Below, one piece after another: positions 40,896 to 49,299 of a stretch of 63,986 bases of DNA. Both the position numbers and the translations under genes were made by a program. The DNA lies in NCBI GenBank assembly GCA_947479905.1, contig CANKBJ010000004.1, positions 1-63,986 of the forward strand, in the 5' to 3' direction. The notes beneath the pieces were generated by a model. It did no database searches. It worked only from the letters and a program-made list of their open reading frames with translations, and was not told the DNA's origin. Each line of letters starts with the position of its first letter. Position 1 is the stretch's first letter. This DNA comes from Bradyrhizobiaceae bacterium (GTDB lineage Bacteria > Pseudomonadota > Alphaproteobacteria > Rhizobiales > Xanthobacteraceae).

Positions 40896-42464
40896 ATGGC
40901 GGAAAAGATCGCCAGCTTCGACTTCCGCAATCTGTTCGTGCTCGACGTGGCCAACAATCATCAGGGTTCGGTTGAGCACGGATTGGCAATCATTGATGGC
41001 TGCGCAAAGGTCGTGGCAAAACACGGCGTGCGTGCCGGTATGAAGTTCCAGTTTCGGGACCTTCCCGAATTCGTGCACATGGATGAGCGCGCCCATCCCA
41101 CCAACAAGCATGTTCCGCGCTTTCTTTCGACAATGCTGTCCTGGGATAGCTTTGCGGAGCTTCTCGCCGCCACCAAGCGCAACGGCCTGTTGTCGATCTG
41201 TACGCCCTTCGATGAAGCGTCGGTCGATCGGATCGTCGCGATGGGGTTCGACGTCGTTAAGGTCGCGAGCTGCTCGGCGCGCGACTGGCCGCTCCTCGAT
41301 AAGGTCGCGTCGTCGGGCCTGCCCATCATCGCGTCCACAGGCGGTCTGTTGCAGACCGAAGTCGACGATCTGGTCAGCTTCCTCTCGCATCGTGGCTGCG
41401 AATTTGCATTGATGCATTGTGTGTCGATCTACCCGACGCCCGCCGAAGACTGCAATCTCGGCAATATCGCCGAGTTCCGCGCCCGGTATCCGAAGCGCAT
41501 CATCGGATGGTCGACCCACGAGGTTCCATCCGAGACCGCGCCGGTGATGATCGCGGCGGCGCTCGGTGCCGAGATGTTCGAGCGGCACGTCGGTGTTGCG
41601 ACCGATACCATCAAGCTCAATGCCTATTCGTCGACGCCGGAGCAGGTCGACAACTGGATTCAAGCCTGGAAGGCCGCTCGGGTTCTCATCGGTGATAGAA
41701 AGCGCGGCGCGCCGAACCCGATCGAGCGCACGTCGATCGACGAGTTAAAGCGGGGCGTGTTCGCTAAAACGGCCATCGAGCCGGGTGAGATCATTCGCGC
41801 CGACCAGATCTACTTTGCGTTCCCCTACCGGCCCGGCCAACTTTCGTCCGGCGAATGGCGCGAGGGCATCGTGTCGAACGCGGCGATTGCGCCAGATGCG
41901 CCGTTGCAGCTTGCGACCCTCACCGTGCCCGGCGATCCCGATATCAAGGTCATCAAGAACGCGGTCCATGAGGTTAAGGCGCTGCTGGCCTATGCGCATG
42001 TCCCGCTTTCGCACGAATTCACTACCGAATACTCGCATCATTACGGTGTATCGAACTTCCGCAAGGTTGGCGCGGTGCTGATCAGCGTCATCAACCGCGA
42101 CTACGCCAAGAAGATATTGGTGCAGCTCCCGGGCCAGCTTCATCCATGGCATTTCCATAAGCTCAAGGAAGAGACGTTCATCGTGCTCTGGGGCGAAATG
42201 ACGATCGAACTCGATCAACGCCGCAAGGTTCTGCAACCGGGCGATACTTTGACGGTCTTGCCTGGCGTTTGGCACCGGTTCTGGACCGATACGGGATGCG
42301 TGTTCGAGGAAATCTCGACCACCGCCTTCCCGAACGACAGCACTTACCGCGATCCTGAAATCAACAAGTTGACCTCGGCCCAGCGCAAGACTGTTGTCGA
42401 TCATTGGGGCAGGTTTCAGTTGATCGATCAATTGCGCGCGGCGGAACTTCCCGCTGCCGATTGA
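40896..42464 (+). CDS. NeuB-family synthase with SAF domain and C-terminal cupin
   Basis: A 522-residue three-part protein. Residues about 10-270 form a NeuB-type barrel: FVLDVANNHQGSVEHG, CTPFDEASVD, STGGLLQ, HCVSIYPTP and ERHVG (His 231, metal). Residues about 285-345 look like an SAF domain (KRGVFAKTAIEPGEIIRAD). Residues about 390-475 are a cupin with metal-type residues H416, H419, H421, E426 and H460 (LHPWHFHKLKEE, PGVWHRFW). The usual NeuB stops at about 350 residues, so the cupin is an extension that might isomerise, bind or protect a sugar substrate. The frame is continuous. A second nonulosonic acid is implied alongside pseudaminic acid. Confidence 0.85.
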   Translation: MAEKIASFDFRNLFVLDVANNHQGSVEHGLAIIDGCAKVVAKHGVRAGMKFQFRDLPEFVHMDERAHPTNKHVPRFLSTMLSWDSFAELLAATKRNGLLSICTPFDEASVDRIVAMGFDVVKVASCSARDWPLLDKVASSGLPIIASTGGLLQTEVDDLVSFLSHRGCEFALMHCVSIYPTPAEDCNLGNIAEFRARYPKRIIGWSTHEVPSETAPVMIAAALGAEMFERHVGVATDTIKLNAYSSTPEQVDNWIQAWKAARVLIGDRKRGAPNPIERTSIDELKRGVFAKTAIEPGEIIRADQIYFAFPYRPGQLSSGEWREGIVSNAAIAPDAPLQLATLTVPGDPDIKVIKNAVHEVKALLAYAHVPLSHEFTTEYSHHYGVSNFRKVGAVLISVINRDYAKKILVQLPGQLHPWHFHKLKEETFIVLWGEMTIELDQRRKVLQPGDTLTVLPGVWHRFWTDTGCVFEEISTTAFPNDSTYRDPEINKLTSAQRKTVVDHWGRFQLIDQLRAAELPAAD

Positions 42465-42485
42465 TAAGCTGAAGGGATCTGGTCG

Positions 42486-43208
42486 GTGATCGGGGGGCGC
42501 TCAGTGCTCGCCGTCGTGCCCGCGCGCGGCGGCTCTAAGGGGATACCGCTTAAGAACCTGCGCGAGGTTGGCGGCCGCAGTCTGGTGGCGCGGGTAGGCG
42601 ATGTCGTTCGAGAGGTGCCGGAAGTCGACCGCACGGTCGCATCGACGGATCATGCCGGGATTGCCGCCGCCGCCAAGGAGGCGGGCATCGACGTCCCGTT
42701 CCTCCGACCGGAACCGATCTCGGGCGACCGTATCGGCGACTTCGACGTCCTGATGCACGCGCTCAAGGCGACCGAAGCCATCGATAAGAAGACTTATGAC
42801 ATCGTCGTGATGTTGCAGCCGACGTCGCCGCTGCGGACACCGGCTCAGGTATCCGGAACCATCCATATGCTTGCGGACGGAAACTGGGACTCGGTCTGGA
42901 CCGTAAGCCCGACGGATTCAAAGTCGCATCCGCTCAAGCAACTGACCGTCGCGAGCGACGGTATGCTTGGCTATTACGACAGCCGGGGCGACCGGATCGT
43001 GGCCCGGCAGGAGCTCTCGCCGGTCTACCACCGCAACGGCATAGCCTACGCGATCACGCGCGATTGCCTGCTGAACCAGGGTTCGATCAAAGGCGGCCGG
43101 GCGGGCGCGTTTGTGGTCGACGGCGACCATGTTTCAATCGACACCGAATGGGATATTCAACTGGTGGAATGGATTTTGTCGAAGCGTAAGGACGGTCCTT
43201 CGCAATGA
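42486..43208 (+). CDS. CMP-nonulosonic acid synthetase (NeuA/PseF-like)
   Basis: A 240-residue cytidylyltransferase with the family signature VVPARGGSKGIPLKNL near residue 10, STDHAGIA, MLQPTSPLRTP and DTEWDIQLVEW. The ARGGSK motif makes it a true NeuA-type enzyme, in contrast to the SpsF-like proteins upstream. It starts at a GTG at 42486 and follows the NeuB-cupin gene, so its product is probably CMP-activated by it; it may also serve the PseI product, because no other NeuA-type gene is present. Overlaps the next gene by 4 bases. Confidence 0.85.
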   Translation: MIGGRSVLAVVPARGGSKGIPLKNLREVGGRSLVARVGDVVREVPEVDRTVASTDHAGIAAAAKEAGIDVPFLRPEPISGDRIGDFDVLMHALKATEAIDKKTYDIVVMLQPTSPLRTPAQVSGTIHMLADGNWDSVWTVSPTDSKSHPLKQLTVASDGMLGYYDSRGDRIVARQELSPVYHRNGIAYAITRDCLLNQGSIKGGRAGAFVVDGDHVSIDTEWDIQLVEWILSKRKDGPSQ

Positions 43209-44593
43209 AGGTGCTCGTCTTTATCGACCACGACATCATCTGCCGTCATTTCATTCTGAGCGGCGCGCTCGCGCCGTTGGTCGAGGCCGCGGACGTCCGC
43301 TTTGTCTTTCCAGCCAGCGGCAAGCGATTTACGCTCGATCCAGTATCGCTGCCGCTGGGCGCGCCGTTCGAATGTCTCCCCGCGGATGACATCCGGCTGC
43401 AGACCTGGCGCTGGCGGTTGTTTGCCGACCAACTCAAATGGCGTCCGGGAAAGCACGAACGCGCAATCCGGCGCCTGCGGCAGTTTACTCTCGGCTGGAA
43501 AGCGGGACTGTTGCTTCGGCTGGCGGGCCTCCCGCTTCTTTCACGGGTCTTCCACTGGTACACGGAGCGCCGGCTCGATGCGCACCCCGCGGCCGCCCTG
43601 GCCAGGCTGATGGAACAGGAGCGGCCCGACATCGTCCTGCATCCGACCGTGCTCGACGGAAGCTTCATCAATGACGTCGTTTTCGAATGCCGGAAGAAGG
43701 GTATTCCCTGCGTCCTGGCGATGAATTCCTGGGACAACCCCTCGACCAAGCGGGCAATGGTGGGAAAGCCGGATTATCTGTTGGTCTGGGGGCCGCAAAC
43801 ACGCGATCACGCTATTCGGTTCATGCAACTCGAGCCGGATCGCGTCGTGCCGTTCGGCGCGGCGCAATTCGATGTTTTCCGGACAACGCCGAGAGACAAT
43901 CGAGTGACGTTCTGCGCGGAGCACGGCATCGATCCAGCCCGGCGCATCGTGTTGTTCGCCGGCTCAAACGCACAAACGGATGAATTCGCCGCCTTGAGCG
44001 CGCTTGACGATGCTATCGAGGAATCGCGCCTCGCCGGCATTGCTGTCGTGTATAGGCCGCACCCTTGGGGCGGCGGCGGCCGTGGTGGCTCGCGCCTGGC
44101 GACGGCCAAATTCAGGCATGTCGTGGTTGACCGCACCATGCGCGATTATATCGAGGCATTGGGGCGTGGAGATCAGCGCATAACTTTGCCTGATTATCAT
44201 GATACGCATGATCTTCTGTGCTCAGTCGACGCGGTTGTATCGCCACTATCCACAATTCTGCTGGAAGGAATGCTGCATGGGCTGCCTGTCGCGGTATTTG
44301 CCGCGGCCGGCGCGGGCGGATCACAAATGCTGGCAAACAATCTGCCGATGTTGCATTTCGACGAATTCTTGACGCTCCCCGATATGCCGGTCGCGCATTC
44401 GGTCGAGGAATTGATCGCCGTGATGCCGCGCATCGCCGACTTAACCGACGGCCCGGAATTGGGGAAGCGCCTAAAGAAGGAGGCGGGGTGGTTCACGTCG
44501 TCTTTCGATCGACCCTGGAATCAACGGATCGTGGAGTTTTTGACAGGCTGTGTAGCCGCTTCCGGTCGCGCCAAATTGAAGGGCGCGGAATAG
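43205..44593 (+). CDS. GT-B-type glycosyltransferase-like protein
   Basis: A 462-residue protein of the broad capsule/CDP-glycerol-type GT-B group. The N-terminus MKVLVFIDHDIICRHF and PDIVLHPTVLDGSFINDV suit the first lobe; the C-terminal lobe has VVYRPHPWGGGGRGG and DAVVSPLSTILLEGMLHGLPV. Directly after the NeuA-like gene with an ATGA overlap, it may be the transferase for the CMP-activated sugar, but this is inferred from position. No membrane span is evident. Confidence 0.6.
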   Translation: MKVLVFIDHDIICRHFILSGALAPLVEAADVRFVFPASGKRFTLDPVSLPLGAPFECLPADDIRLQTWRWRLFADQLKWRPGKHERAIRRLRQFTLGWKAGLLLRLAGLPLLSRVFHWYTERRLDAHPAAALARLMEQERPDIVLHPTVLDGSFINDVVFECRKKGIPCVLAMNSWDNPSTKRAMVGKPDYLLVWGPQTRDHAIRFMQLEPDRVVPFGAAQFDVFRTTPRDNRVTFCAEHGIDPARRIVLFAGSNAQTDEFAALSALDDAIEESRLAGIAVVYRPHPWGGGGRGGSRLATAKFRHVVVDRTMRDYIEALGRGDQRITLPDYHDTHDLLCSVDAVVSPLSTILLEGMLHGLPVAVFAAAGAGGSQMLANNLPMLHFDEFLTLPDMPVAHSVEELIAVMPRIADLTDGPELGKRLKKEAGWFTSSFDRPWNQRIVEFLTGCVAASGRAKLKGAE

Positions 44594-44596
44594 CCC

Positions 44597-45775
44597 ATGG
44601 ATCGGAATGCGCGCCGTGATATTGGAAATGTGGACGTCGTTGTCTTCAACAAAGGTGGGCGCGAGTCGCGCATTGAACTTCTGGCGCGCGGTGACGAGGT
44701 GCCGCGGGAATTCTTCTACGGTTTTTTCGATCTTGAGAAAGCGGGACTGAAAAGCGCGATGATTTCGACATCCGGCGCCGAGCCTGGCTTGCTCGGGTCC
44801 ACTGCGGATATTTTTGAAAGGGCTCTCGCTAGGGTCACTGGAGTTGGCGCGCGGCCAATGTCCGTCCGGCTTCGCGCCGCCGCGTTCGCGAATGCGAAGG
44901 TCGCGATCAGCTACACGGACGGCTTTTCGCTGTCGTTAGGTCTCGGCCTGGGTAACGTTGCGAAAAGGCCCGTTCTGATCGGCGGTTTTCAAGGCTTGTC
45001 CGATATTGAGAACCGCGCGCCGCCGTCGATGCGCGGTTTCTCGCGCGCGGTCATCAAGCGTTCTCTCGCCGGTCTCGATCATGTGTTCTTTCTTGGGCCC
45101 GCTGACAGGGCGCGGGCGATCGAGACATATGGCGTCGATCCCGCGCGTTCGTCCATTTTGACGTTCGGCGTGGATACCGAATTCTGGCGTCCCTTGCCGG
45201 ATCAGGGCAAAGAGGACTTCGTCCTGGCCATCGGCCAGGATCTCAATCGTGACTTCGATCTGCTGGCGCGGGCGCCCGGCTCCAACCCGACATTGATTAT
45301 CACCCGGAATCCTGTGCGCGTGCCCGCGGGGGCCACCCATATCCGCATCAGTCCGGGCGGCTTTGCCGACCCTAATTCCGCCACCGACGAAGATCTGCGC
45401 CGTCTCTATAACAATGCGGCCGCTGTCGTCGTTCCGCTCAAGGACGTCTATCAGCCTTCGGGGCAGAGCGTGACGTTGCAGGCCATGAGTTGCGGAAGGC
45501 CGGTCATCCTGACCAAAACACGCGGGATCTGGGCTGCCGATCTGTTGAAGGACGGCGATAATTGCGTTCTGGTGCCGCCGGGAGACGCCGAAGCGCTTGG
45601 CGCTGCGATCACGCAGTTGCGCAATGATCCGGCCTTGGCTGCGCGTATCGGCGCTTCCGCACGCGCAACAGCGGTGGCGCATTTCGGCCTGGACAAGCTC
45701 GGCCAGGGCACCGTCGATCTTGCCCGCCTCGGACTGTCGCTGGCAGCCCGGCGCGCAGGCGCGCAGGCCGGTTAA
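44597..45775 (+). CDS. Family 4-type glycosyltransferase
   Basis: A 392-residue GT-B enzyme. The C-terminal lobe has the recognisable PSGQSVTLQAMSCGRPVILTKTRG segment with an E-to-Q variation at the usual EX7E position (Q and C in place of the first Glu), then GIWAADLLKDGDNCVLVPPGD and a C-terminal helix. The N-lobe includes GGRESRIELLARG and NVAKRPVLIGGFQGL. Substrate unknown. It lies 3 bases after the preceding gene and 9 before the MBOAT gene. Confidence 0.7.
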   Translation: MDRNARRDIGNVDVVVFNKGGRESRIELLARGDEVPREFFYGFFDLEKAGLKSAMISTSGAEPGLLGSTADIFERALARVTGVGARPMSVRLRAAAFANAKVAISYTDGFSLSLGLGLGNVAKRPVLIGGFQGLSDIENRAPPSMRGFSRAVIKRSLAGLDHVFFLGPADRARAIETYGVDPARSSILTFGVDTEFWRPLPDQGKEDFVLAIGQDLNRDFDLLARAPGSNPTLIITRNPVRVPAGATHIRISPGGFADPNSATDEDLRRLYNNAAAVVVPLKDVYQPSGQSVTLQAMSCGRPVILTKTRGIWAADLLKDGDNCVLVPPGDAEALGAAITQLRNDPALAARIGASARATAVAHFGLDKLGQGTVDLARLGLSLAARRAGAQAG

Positions 45776-45784
45776 AAAACCATT

Positions 45785-47350
45785 ATGCTGTTTCATTCGC
45801 CCGTCTTCCTGTTCTTCTTCCTTCCGGTAGTGCTCGGCGTCTATCTGCTGTTGGAGCGGCGCGCGCCGTCGGTCCTGTCGATCGGATTTCTGGCGCTGGC
45901 GTCCTTGTTCTTCTACAGCTGGTGGAACCCGTTTTATCTGCCGCTGTTGATCGGTTCGATCGTGTTCAATTTCACGATCGGGCGGCTGGTGAGCGGCGAT
46001 TTCCGGTTCCGTAACCGCTATGGCGCACTCGTATTCGGGGTGGTTGCCAACCTGGCCTTGCTGGCGGCGTTCAAATATGCCGACTTCGCGATCCGGACGA
46101 TCGATTGGTTTGGTGGAGCGGGAATTCCCGATCTCGGCATCGTTCTGCCACTGGCTATATCATTCTACACCTTCCAGCAGATCGCCTTCCTCGTCGACTC
46201 CTATCAAGGCAAGGCGCCGATCCGAAGCTTTCCGGCCTATTGTCTTTTCATCACGTTCTTTCCGCACATGATCGCGGGGCCGATCGTGCATCACCGCGAA
46301 ATGATGCCGCAATTCGCGCGCCTGATTGCCGGAAATTCCCGGACAACAGAGGAGGTCTGGCACGATCTTGCCGTCGGCTTTTCGATGTTCACGATCGGTC
46401 TGGTCAAAAAAGTATTCTTTGCCGATCAATTCGCGATCTGGGCGGACAATGCGTTCCGGGCAGCCGACGCCGGCGCCCAGCTTTCCTTCGCCGAGGCGTG
46501 GCTGGGGACGGGATGCTTTGCGTTGCAGATCTATCTCGACTTCTCCGGCTACACCGACATGGCGCTCGGTCTGGCGCGGCTGTTCGGCGTCAAGTTGCCG
46601 CTTAATTTCAATTCGCCTTACAAGGCGTCGAGTATCATCGAGTTCTGGCATCGCTGGCACATGACGCTGTCGCGCTTCCTGCGCGATTACCTCTACTTCC
46701 CGCTGGGCGGCAACAGGCTCGGCAAGTTTCGTCAATACAGCAACATCATGATCGTGATGTTGCTCGGCGGCCTGTGGCATGGCGCATCCTGGACCTTTGT
46801 GATGTGGGGCGGGCTGCACGGCGTCTATCTGCTGATCAACCACGGCTATCGAGCACTGGTCGCGCGCGGACTGCCGGCGATGCGGCCCTGGGCCGGCGTT
46901 TTGATCACGACAGTCTGTGTGCTGGTAGCGTGGGCATTCTTCCGCGCCGAGACTTTTTCCGGCGGTTTCAACGTGATCAAGGGTATGGTCGGGTTCAACG
47001 GCATCGCGCTGCCGCTGCATTGGGAGCCGGCATTTGGCGCGAAGGTCGATGCGCTCGCGCGCATGGGTCTGCCCATCGGCTTTGCGCCGATGACGGCCTA
47101 TAGCGGCGGCGTGCAGATCGCCTGGGTCGTTGCTGGCTTCCTCGCGATGTGGTTCCTGCCGAATACCCAGGAAATCCTGCGCCGGCACGATCCCGCCTTC
47201 GAAACTGTCGCCGCGCCGCGCGGCTTGGCGGCGATCTTAACCTGGCGGCCGTCGGCAGCGCTCGGCGCCGGCTTTGCCGTCGCGGCGCTGGCGGCGACTT
47301 TCATCGTCCTGCAAGGCAAGGCCGGGGAGTTCATCTATTTCCAGTTCTAG
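45785..47350 (+). CDS. MBOAT-family O-acyltransferase (AlgI-like)
   Basis: A 521-residue polytopic membrane protein. The MBOAT hallmark GGLWHGASWTFVMWGGLHG carries the catalytic His, and EFWHRWHMTLSRFLRDYLYFPLGGN and FFPHMIAGPIVHHREMMPQF are AlgI-type signatures. About nine or more hydrophobic spans are visible. Such proteins pass acetyl groups across the membrane to an exported polysaccharide, working with an SGNH-type partner, here the next gene. The ends of the two genes overlap by 77 bases in the current assignment. Confidence 0.88.
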   Translation: MLFHSPVFLFFFLPVVLGVYLLLERRAPSVLSIGFLALASLFFYSWWNPFYLPLLIGSIVFNFTIGRLVSGDFRFRNRYGALVFGVVANLALLAAFKYADFAIRTIDWFGGAGIPDLGIVLPLAISFYTFQQIAFLVDSYQGKAPIRSFPAYCLFITFFPHMIAGPIVHHREMMPQFARLIAGNSRTTEEVWHDLAVGFSMFTIGLVKKVFFADQFAIWADNAFRAADAGAQLSFAEAWLGTGCFALQIYLDFSGYTDMALGLARLFGVKLPLNFNSPYKASSIIEFWHRWHMTLSRFLRDYLYFPLGGNRLGKFRQYSNIMIVMLLGGLWHGASWTFVMWGGLHGVYLLINHGYRALVARGLPAMRPWAGVLITTVCVLVAWAFFRAETFSGGFNVIKGMVGFNGIALPLHWEPAFGAKVDALARMGLPIGFAPMTAYSGGVQIAWVVAGFLAMWFLPNTQEILRRHDPAFETVAAPRGLAAILTWRPSAALGAGFAVAALAATFIVLQGKAGEFIYFQF

Positions 47351-48275
47351 GAAATTCGCTATCGGCTTTTGTCTGGTCTTCGCCGCAGGTATTTGCGGAT
47401 TTGTCGCGGGCAGCGAACTGCTGGTGCGTTTCGTGGTCGCGCCCGGCGATAGCTACGAACAATATAAGGCAACGTTTCGCGATGCACGGGCGCCGGTCGC
47501 TGCCTTCGGCGATTCGCACGTCGCCGACGGGCTTGAATCCAACGAGGACTTCGTCAATCTCGGCGCCGCCGGCGATACTTTGTTTCTAATGCTGGCGAAG
47601 GCACGAAGGTATGTCGCTTCGGGGCGCGGCAAGAAGATCGTCCTGCAATATTCTCCGGAGCAATTTGCCATCTATCGCGCCGCCAATCAGCAGACCGACG
47701 TCGCCGAAGAATTGCTGGAAGGCAATGAGCGTTTGCTCGAATTTATGCGGCCGCACTTTCGCGGCTATCTTTTGGCTTACTGGAGCGCGGCATTGCGTGA
47801 CCCGGCGCGCATTTTTGCAGCCCCCGCCAAAGCGCCGTCGCGCGCAGAACCGGAGGCGCAGTTGCCTTCCGGCTTGAACGCGCTGCCGCCGGCGGAGCAA
47901 CGCAAGGCGGCGGAAATCCGGGTTCAACTCCACGCACCTTTGCCGCAGGGCCGGACGGTCGAGGCACTCCTGGAGAAATTCTCCGAGGTTTTGCGGGAAT
48001 TCCGCCGCCAAGGAATCGACACGTGCATCGTGGAGTATCCGCTCAGCGGGCCATACCGCGAGTCGGCGGCGCGGGTGCCGATGTTTGACGCAATGGCCAA
48101 ACGTTTCGCGCGGCTGGCTGATGCCGAAAAGGTTCGTTTTGTCGATCTGGCAACCGCCATGCCGGACTCGGCTTTCGCCGATCCGGACCATCTTGCCTCG
48201 CATGCCCGCGCCAAGATGACTGAATTGGTCTTCGACGGCTGCTTCGGTGCCAACCGCGGCGCGGCGACACGATGA
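47274..48275 (+). CDS. SGNH-hydrolase-like partner of the acyltransferase
   Basis: A 333-residue protein. The region KFAIGFCLVFAAGICGFVAG (about 27-46) looks like a single N-terminal membrane anchor. The motif VAAFGDSHVADGL (about 75) is the SGNH nucleophile block, and DPDHLASHARAKM near the C-terminus holds the Asp-x-x-His dyad. Hence a periplasmic acyl-transfer partner, as in alginate acetylation. The only in-frame start before the anchor is a TTG at 47274, deep inside the MBOAT gene; the next (GTG, about residue 51) would delete the anchor. The true start may be unusual. Overlaps the next gene by 4 bases. Confidence 0.7.
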   Translation: MPSRRWRRLSSSCKARPGSSSISSSRKFAIGFCLVFAAGICGFVAGSELLVRFVVAPGDSYEQYKATFRDARAPVAAFGDSHVADGLESNEDFVNLGAAGDTLFLMLAKARRYVASGRGKKIVLQYSPEQFAIYRAANQQTDVAEELLEGNERLLEFMRPHFRGYLLAYWSAALRDPARIFAAPAKAPSRAEPEAQLPSGLNALPPAEQRKAAEIRVQLHAPLPQGRTVEALLEKFSEVLREFRRQGIDTCIVEYPLSGPYRESAARVPMFDAMAKRFARLADAEKVRFVDLATAMPDSAFADPDHLASHARAKMTELVFDGCFGANRGAATR

Positions 48276-49297
48276 AAATAGCACTCGGCAGCCGGCCCTA
48301 TGACGGCGCATGGGGCGGCGGCAATCGCTTCGTCGCGGCATTGTCGGAGGCGTTGACCAAAGCCGGCCATTCCGTTGTCTTTGACCTAGCCGGTGACGAT
48401 ATCGATATCGCGTTAATGACCGATCCGCGTTCGCGGTCGCCGAATGTCACATTCAGCGCGGGAAAGATTTTCCGATACCTGGCGCTGAGAAATTCGCGCG
48501 CAATTATCGTCCACCGCGTCAATGAGTGTGACGAACGCAAAGGCGAGGCGTTCATCAACCGCAAGCTCGTGCGGGCAAATTACGTCGCCGATGTCACGGT
48601 CTTTGTCGGTGAATGGCTTGTTCACCTGCCAGTGTGGCAGGAAAATCTGCGAACGCCGTGGCATGTGGTGCGCAACGGCGCTGACGTCAGGCTGTTCAAC
48701 GCAAATGGCTTTAGTCCATGGGCCGGTCAGGGGCCGTTGCGGCTGGTGACGCATCATTGGGGCTATCACCCCATGAAGGGATTCGACGTCTACGCCGCGC
48801 TCGATGACATGAGCGGCCAGGAAGCGTGGCGCGACCGCGTCGCCTTCACTTTCGTCGGCAATCTGCCGAAAGGGTTTGCATTCAAAAATGCCCGTTACGT
48901 GCGGCCGCTTGACGGCGAGCAGCTGGCGGCGGAGCTTCGCAGCCATCACGGCTATCTGACAGCCTCGATCAACGAACCGGGTGGCAATCACCAGAACGAA
49001 GGGGCGATGTGCGGCCTGCCACTGCTCTATCGCGAATCGGGATGCATGCCGGAATACTGCGCCGGCTACGGTGTCAGTTTCCGCAGTGTCGATGACTTTC
49101 CGGCCGCGCTCGATCGTTACATCGCGCAATATCCGGCACTTGTCCCGAAGATGGCGTCGTATCCCCACACCGCCGAGCACATGACAAGCGATTGGATCGC
49201 GCTGTTCGAACGGCTTTGCGCGGAACGCGACGGCCTGATCGAGCGCCGTAATCTGTGGCGTGCGCCGCTTCGCGCCTTGTCAACGCAGGTGCTCTAG
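48272..49297 (+). CDS. Family 4-type glycosyltransferase-like protein
   Basis: A 341-residue protein. It opens with IALGSRPYDGAWGGGNRFVAALSEAL, an N-lobe donor or acceptor loop of the GT4 type. The C-terminal region has GYLTASINEPGGNHQNEGAMCGLPLLYRESGCMPEYC, in which a Glu sits at the place of the usual EX7E motif. No membrane segment. Substrate unknown; it follows the acylation pair and precedes the Gmd paralogue. Confidence 0.7.
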   Translation: MKIALGSRPYDGAWGGGNRFVAALSEALTKAGHSVVFDLAGDDIDIALMTDPRSRSPNVTFSAGKIFRYLALRNSRAIIVHRVNECDERKGEAFINRKLVRANYVADVTVFVGEWLVHLPVWQENLRTPWHVVRNGADVRLFNANGFSPWAGQGPLRLVTHHWGYHPMKGFDVYAALDDMSGQEAWRDRVAFTFVGNLPKGFAFKNARYVRPLDGEQLAAELRSHHGYLTASINEPGGNHQNEGAMCGLPLLYRESGCMPEYCAGYGVSFRSVDDFPAALDRYIAQYPALVPKMASYPHTAEHMTSDWIALFERLCAERDGLIERRNLWRAPLRALSTQVL

Positions 49298-49299
49298 CC

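Noticed and set aside
39813-41663. 616-residue open frame on the minus strand
   Set aside because: It lies antisense to the Gfo/Idh and NeuB-cupin genes, both of which have clear family motifs. Its product is Arg/His/Asp-rich with no recognisable domain, as expected from a GC-rich shadow frame.
46160-47188. 342-residue antisense frame within the MBOAT gene
   Set aside because: The MBOAT signatures on the plus strand are unambiguous, and the antisense product has no domain.
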